Assembly: GCA_016193545.1 (NCBI GenBank)
Contig: JACPSA010000141.1
Coordinates: 1-24,661, forward strand
Direction: 5' to 3'
Origin: Chloroflexota bacterium
GTDB taxonomy: Bacteria; Chloroflexota; Dehalococcoidia; Dehalococcoidales; UBA2162
Length of the DNA: 24,661 nucleotides
The position numbers were made by a program, and so were the translations under genes. Below, in pieces: positions 21,491 to 24,661 of the stretch (its first letter is position 1; the number at the start of each line of letters is the position of its first letter). The notes under the pieces are model-generated. The model worked only from the letters and a program-made list of their open reading frames with translations. It did no database searches and was not told the origin of the DNA.

Positions 21491-21606
21491 TGTCATTGCG
21501 AGACCATTCCGACACAAGTCGGAAGGCGACCTGCTCGCTTGCCTTCGCTGAAGCTTTAGCGCAAGCAGGCCGAACAAGTTCTTTGGCAGGCGAGAGCAAT
21601 CCAGGT
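21491..21606. repeat. Intergenic repeat element with TGTCATTGCGAG ends
   Basis: The stretch starts with TGTCATTGCGAG and ends with GCGAGAGCAATCC, roughly inverted ends. Inside are a perfect 7-bp dyad TTCCGAC-N4-GTCGGAA (21507-21524) and a longer stem with CCTGCT/AGCAGG arms. I recognise this CATTGCGAG...GCAATC pattern as a dispersed palindromic repeat common in many bacterial genomes. It has no coding capacity. Confidence 0.6.
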
Positions 21607-21632
21607 GGGGTGGGGGATAGTTAATTGTCCGC

Positions 21633-21662
21633 TTGACACCGGAGCGGCCACGATGCTATTAT
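21633..21662 (+). promoter_or_regulatory. Promoter of the arsR-cadA unit
   Basis: TTGACA (21633-21638, perfect) is followed by an 18-base spacer and TATTAT (21657-21662, 5/6), with TGC directly before it as an extended -10. The repeated motif at 21664-21687 begins one base after the -10 box, where a bound repressor would block transcription. Confidence 0.72.
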
Positions 21663-21663
21663 A

Positions 21664-21687
21664 TTAGCAGTTACGCAGATGTTAAAG
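21664..21687 (+). promoter_or_regulatory. Putative ArsR operator, copy 1
   Basis: A 24-base element with the shape TTAGC-N-GTTACGCA-N3-GTTAAA directly downstream of the arsR -10 box. It recurs at 22083-22106 with 19 of 24 identical positions. The outer TTAGC and GTTAAA parts form an imperfect dyad with TTTAGC/GTTAAA symmetry in copy 2. Confidence 0.5.
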
Positions 21688-21696
21688 GATGCAGAA

Positions 21697-22056
21697 ATGA
21701 TAAGGACTGCAGACAAGTGTGAGGTCTGGGCAATAGATGAGGAAAAGGTCTCCAGGACCAGACAGCACCTGTTACCCGATGAGGTCTTCACCGTGCTGGC
21801 CGAGACTTTCGGAGCACTGGCTGATTCCAACCGGGCTAAAATCCTGTACTCCCTGGCCGAAGAGGAGTTGTGCGTATGCGATATTGCCTGCGTGGTAGCT
21901 ATCTCTGATTCGGCGGTTTCCCAGCACCTGCGAATATTACGAACGCTTCATCTGGTCAAACAGCGCCGGGAAGGGCGCATGATGTATTACTCGCTGAGCG
22001 ATGACCACATCCGTCAACTGCTAGAGGTATGCCTGGAGCATACCAAACATCCTTAG
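21697..22056 (+). CDS. cadC: CadC-like ArsR-family metal-responsive repressor
   Basis: A 119-residue winged-helix repressor. ELCVCDIACVVAISDSAVSQ (58-77) holds the metal-site cysteines C59 and C61 and the recognition helix; the N-terminal KCEVWAIDEEKV supplies C8. These match Cys7, Cys58 and Cys60 of staphylococcal CadC, while Cys11 is alanine here. In CadC the first three are needed for cadmium/lead sensing, so metal response is expected. The ending DDHIRQLLEVCLEH is also CadC-like. I place the start at ATG 21697 because AAGGA stands 7 bases upstream; the ATG at 21679 lies inside the operator-like repeat and has no ribosome site. The ATPase gene follows after 68 bases. Confidence 0.87.
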   Translation: MIRTADKCEVWAIDEEKVSRTRQHLLPDEVFTVLAETFGALADSNRAKILYSLAEEELCVCDIACVVAISDSAVSQHLRILRTLHLVKQRREGRMMYYSLSDDHIRQLLEVCLEHTKHP

Positions 22057-22082
22057 CGCCGTTTTATTTTTGTATAAATGAT

Positions 22083-22106
22083 TTAGCTGTTACGCAATCG
22101 TTAAAT
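22083..22106 (+). promoter_or_regulatory. Putative ArsR operator, copy 2
   Basis: Second copy of the 24-base element, in the 68-base gap before the ATPase gene. A possible -10 box TATAAA (22073-22078) ends four bases before it, and GGAGGAGG follows at 22112-22119. The repressor may therefore also act on a second, internal promoter for the ATPase alone. Confidence 0.45.
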
Positions 22107-22124
22107 TGGTCGGAGGAGGTTACT

Positions 22125-24437
22125 GTGATACGGGAAAGAGCTTTCAGAGTAGAAGGTATGGATTGCGCTGATTGCGCCCAAAGAATAGAGGGAGTCGTTT
22201 CCAAGCTCAAGGGTATCACCTCAGCCCAGGTATTATTGTCTTCTTCAAAGCTCGTGGTCAAAGCCACCAGCGAAGACCTGAATACAGGAGAGATAATCAA
22301 AGCAGTGGAGAGACTCGGCTACAAGATAAAGTCAGAAGAGATGAACCAGTCCGTCTCCCTGTATGTCGAGGGCATGGACTGCAGCGACGAAGAGACAGTC
22401 ATTGACAAGAAGCTGAAAAGCCTGGCCGGAATCTTGAAGTTCGAGGTCAATCTTACCAGTCAAAAACTGGACGTATCCTATAACCCAGCCGAACTTTCAT
22501 CCCAGAGTATTATTAAAGCCATCGCCGAAACAGGTATGAAGGCACGCCTATCGAGGCCAAAAACAAGGACCAAGTCATGGTGGGCGGACACGCGGGTCAA
22601 ACTCATCGCTGTATCAGGCATTTTTACGCTGACTGCTTTTATCCTGGAGCGGGCTGGCACACCTCATCAGATAGCTGATTTTATCTATGGTGCCGCGATA
22701 TTAGCCGGCAGTTATTTCCCAGCCCGGATGGCGCTGGCTAGCCTGCGAACAAGGACGCTAAATATCTATACCCTCCTGGTGGTAGCCACTATCGGAGCTA
22801 TCTACCTGGGATTCTGGGATGAGGCGGCGCTGCTGGTTCTTGCCTATACCTGGGGAGCGGTCATGGAGACCTATGCCACAGACAAGGCACGAGGCTCACT
22901 ACGACTGCTCATGGAACTGGTGCCGCGGGAGGCACTGGTCAGAAAAAATGGACAGGAAATAACTCTCCCCGTTGAGGAAGTGCAGATAGGAGAGACGATT
23001 ATCGTCCGACCCGGAGAGCGCATCCCCCTTGACGGTGTCGTACTGACCGGTTCGTCATCAGTGGACCAGGCACCCATAACCGGAGAATCCATTCCTGTCG
23101 GCAAAGCGCCAGGAGAGGCTGTGTTTGCCGGGAGCATAAACCAGCGGGGCTCCCTCGAGATAAGAGTCTCCAAGCTCTCACAGAATACGACGCTCTCCCG
23201 AATAATCCGCTCGGTTGAGACGGCCGAAGCCAAGAAGTCCAGCTATCAGCGCTTCGCCCAGGGGTTCGGCAAGGTTTACACCCCGGCTATGTTCTTGCTA
23301 GCTTTGTTAGTTGCCGTTGTCCCATCTCTTTTTTTCGGCCAGCCTTTCACGCCGTGGTTCTACCGGGCTCTGGTAGTCCTGGTGGTCTCCTGCTCCTGCG
23401 GCCTGGCTCTCTCGGTACCCATCTCAGTGCTGGCAGCGGTCAGCAATGCCGCCAGGAAAGGTATCCTGATTAAGGGCGGCTCCGACCTGGAAGCCGCCGG
23501 CAGCATCGATGCCATCGTCTTTGATAAGACCGGGACTCTCACCATAGGTCTGCCACGGGTAACCGATATCATTCCCGTCGATTCCTACACTGCCGATAAT
23601 ATTCTCTCTCTGGCCGCTTCTGTCGAGTCGCGCTCTGAACACCCTCTGGCTGATGCCATTCTCAGGAAAGCCAGGGAGGAGGGGGCAGCAATTCATCCCC
23701 TTGAGGGCTTCGAGGCTATCATCGGGCTGGGAGCCACGGGTACTGTTGATAGCAAGGTTTACCATGTCTGCAACGCGCGATTCTGTGAGCGGATGTCAAT
23801 CCCTTTAGATGGAGCAGCTAAGGAACTGGTCCGACTGGAGAACGAAGGTAAAAGCACTATGCTGGTGCTGGGCGAGAAGAAAATCCTGGGGATAATAGCC
23901 GTAGCCGACCAGCTTCGCCCCGAAGCCAGAGACACCATAGCCGCACTGAAGAAGGCGGGAATTAAAAAAGTAGTTATGCTCACTGGAGATAATGAGGGGA
24001 CCGCTAGGGCTATCGCGTCACAGGCGGGGATAGATGAATACCGGTCCCAGCTTCTACCCGAAGATAAAGTAGAAGCGGTTAAAGAACTGAAGAGAAAGTA
24101 CGGTAAGGTAGTAATGGTAGGAGACGGAGTAAACGATGCTCCGGCTATGGCGGTGGCGGATGTAGGCATTGCCATGGGAGCCGCTGGCACTGACGTGGCT
24201 CTGGAAACTGCCGAAATGGCGCTGATGTCCGATGACCTCTCCAGACTTCCCCATGCCCTATATTTGAGTCGGAGGGCAGTATCTACTATAAAACAAAATA
24301 TCGTGGCTTCCCTAGCCATCGTGGCCATGGTGGTTACCCTGGCACTGGCCGGCAGGATAAGCCTTGTGCCCGGGCTTCTGCTCAACGAAGGTAGCGCCCT
24401 TATCGTAATGCTTAACGGCCTGAGGTTATTGAAATAA
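22125..24437 (+). CDS. cadA: P1B-type heavy-metal-translocating ATPase (Zn/Cd/Pb type)
   Basis: A 770-residue metal-exporting ATPase. HMA domain 1 has GMDCADC (C14, C17); HMA-like domain 2 has GMDCSDEE (C86), one cysteine only. TGES (about 319-322), phosphorylation site DKTGTLT (D467), the SEHPLAD block (H506-P507) and GDGVNDAP are intact. The membrane metal motif, normally CPC, is CSC (C423-S424-C425) in SCSCGLALSVP. The last membrane segment has NEGSALIVMLNGLRLL. Start is GTG, 5 bases after GGAGGAGG; the longer frame from 22029 overlaps arsR and is not supported. Coupling to a CadC-like repressor points to Cd/Zn/Pb, but the changed membrane motif makes the ion uncertain. Confidence 0.88.
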   Translation: MIRERAFRVEGMDCADCAQRIEGVVSKLKGITSAQVLLSSSKLVVKATSEDLNTGEIIKAVERLGYKIKSEEMNQSVSLYVEGMDCSDEETVIDKKLKSLAGILKFEVNLTSQKLDVSYNPAELSSQSIIKAIAETGMKARLSRPKTRTKSWWADTRVKLIAVSGIFTLTAFILERAGTPHQIADFIYGAAILAGSYFPARMALASLRTRTLNIYTLLVVATIGAIYLGFWDEAALLVLAYTWGAVMETYATDKARGSLRLLMELVPREALVRKNGQEITLPVEEVQIGETIIVRPGERIPLDGVVLTGSSSVDQAPITGESIPVGKAPGEAVFAGSINQRGSLEIRVSKLSQNTTLSRIIRSVETAEAKKSSYQRFAQGFGKVYTPAMFLLALLVAVVPSLFFGQPFTPWFYRALVVLVVSCSCGLALSVPISVLAAVSNAARKGILIKGGSDLEAAGSIDAIVFDKTGTLTIGLPRVTDIIPVDSYTADNILSLAASVESRSEHPLADAILRKAREEGAAIHPLEGFEAIIGLGATGTVDSKVYHVCNARFCERMSIPLDGAAKELVRLENEGKSTMLVLGEKKILGIIAVADQLRPEARDTIAALKKAGIKKVVMLTGDNEGTARAIASQAGIDEYRSQLLPEDKVEAVKELKRKYGKVVMVGDGVNDAPAMAVADVGIAMGAAGTDVALETAEMALMSDDLSRLPHALYLSRRAVSTIKQNIVASLAIVAMVVTLALAGRISLVPGLLLNEGSALIVMLNGLRLLK

Positions 24438-24446
24438 AGTTGGATG

Positions 24447-24520
24447 CGACCCCGGGGGGATTTGAACCCCCGATCTCCACCGTGACAGGGTGGCATGTTA
24501 GACCGCTACACCACGGGTCC
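24447..24520 (-). tRNA. tRNA-Asp (anticodon GTC)
   Basis: A complete 74-base cloverleaf on the minus strand. The anticodon arm is CCACC-CTGTCAC-GGTGG, so the anticodon is GTC (aspartate). The D arm is GTGT/ACAT with a GG-containing loop, and the T arm is GGGGG-TTCAAAT-CCCCC. The acceptor is GGACCCG against CGGGGTC, with one A-G mismatch at pair 3 and a G-T at pair 2. The discriminator is G, as expected for Asp. CCA is not encoded. Confidence 0.92.
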
Positions 24521-24565
24521 ATTGTGACTCAAGATAGAGAGCTGGAAATCCTTTTGCCTAGCCCA

Positions 24566-24595
24566 AGTCTACCAGCAGCTAACACCCTGTGTCAA
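24566..24595 (-). promoter_or_regulatory. Probable promoter of the tRNA-Asp gene
   Basis: On the minus strand TTGACA (24595-24590, perfect) and TAGACT (24571-24566, 4/6) are separated by 18 bases. The -10 is about 45 bases upstream of the tRNA 5' end. The rest of 24521-24661 shows nothing else that I can support. Confidence 0.45.
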
Positions 24596-24661
24596 TCCAT
24601 TGTACTGGTTCACATGATTAGTGACACTTTTCATTCGGCAAACCTTAAGTGACCTCACCCC

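Noticed and set aside
21507..21524. A third CGAC-N4-GTCG dyad (TTCCGAC-ACAA-GTCGGAA) that fits the Crp/Fnr-type site pattern
   Set aside because: It is the internal hairpin of a dispersed repeat, more than 100 bases upstream of the arsR promoter, with no -10 box at the required distance.
22029..22124. Start of the metal ATPase at ATG 22029
   Set aside because: It would overlap arsR and add 32 residues unlike the family; GGAGGAGG five bases before GTG 22125 decides the start.
23759..24496. A 245-codon minus-strand frame
   Set aside because: It is antisense to the ATPase catalytic domains, with serine-rich low-complexity translation typical of a shadow frame.
24440..24652. A 70-codon plus-strand frame
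   Set aside because: It runs antisense through the tRNA-Asp gene and its promoter and has no ribosome site.

Overview
The window looks like chromosome from an anaerobic or microaerophilic bacterium. Evidence is a tungsten/molybdenum-type aldehyde:ferredoxin oxidoreductase homologue, a 2[4Fe-4S] ferredoxin, a KamA-family radical-SAM enzyme, a stand-alone FmdE protein, several hemerythrins, frequent TTG/GTG starts with strong GGAGG ribosome sites, and intergenic hairpin repeats. The overall flavour suggests a Chloroflexota/Dehalococcoidia-like organism, but this is inference from gene content and no taxonomic marker is decisive. No phage, transposase or CRISPR was seen.

Region 1 (1-1490, minus strand): a KamA-family lysine 2,3-aminomutase with a clear TTGACA/TATAAT promoter, overlapped at its 3' end by a truncated gene that looks like a D-Ala-D-Ala ligase-type ATP-grasp protein. 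Region 2 (1568-7578, minus strand): ten tightly packed genes that read as one operon. In transcription order they are zinc-ribbon hemerythrin, FmdE, DUF2249-DUF438-hemerythrin-DUF2249, hemerythrin, nitroreductase, hemerythrin, DsrE-like, DUF488, YgbA-type NO-responsive protein and HD hydrolase. Region 3 (7635-9181): a divergent Crp/Fnr regulator without iron-sulfur cysteines, then a ferredoxin and a protein made of two copies of a CQLGCF-ending domain.

The main discovery candidate is the regulatory wiring of regions 2 and 3. The same 19-bp sequence, containing the dyad CGAC-N4-GTCG, lies once upstream of the ten-gene operon and once upstream of the ferredoxin operon. Both copies point toward the genes they precede, and each is centred exactly 41.5 bp upstream of the start predicted from a -10 box. 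That is the classical class II position for Crp/Fnr activators. The regulator gene lies between the two copies. I infer a local regulon, plausibly for nitric oxide, oxygen or related stress.

Region 4 (9221-11036, minus): an aldehyde ferredoxin oxidoreductase homologue whose C-terminal tail is out of frame after an apparent small deletion. Region 5 (11133-15338, plus): a CcdA-type thiol-disulfide transporter, a TlpA/ResA-like thioredoxin and two tandem MFS carriers. Region 6 (15395-19483, plus): 6-phosphofructokinase, beta-CASP RNase, LOG-family protein and isochorismatase-like hydrolase. Region 7 (19457-21606, mostly minus): methyltransferase, membrane-anchored protein, DUF1232 protein and two intergenic repeat structures. 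Region 8 (21633-24437, plus): a CadC-like ArsR repressor and a P1B metal ATPase with an unusual CSC membrane motif; a 24-nt motif repeated after both candidate -10 boxes is the probable operator. A minus-strand tRNA-Asp closes the window.
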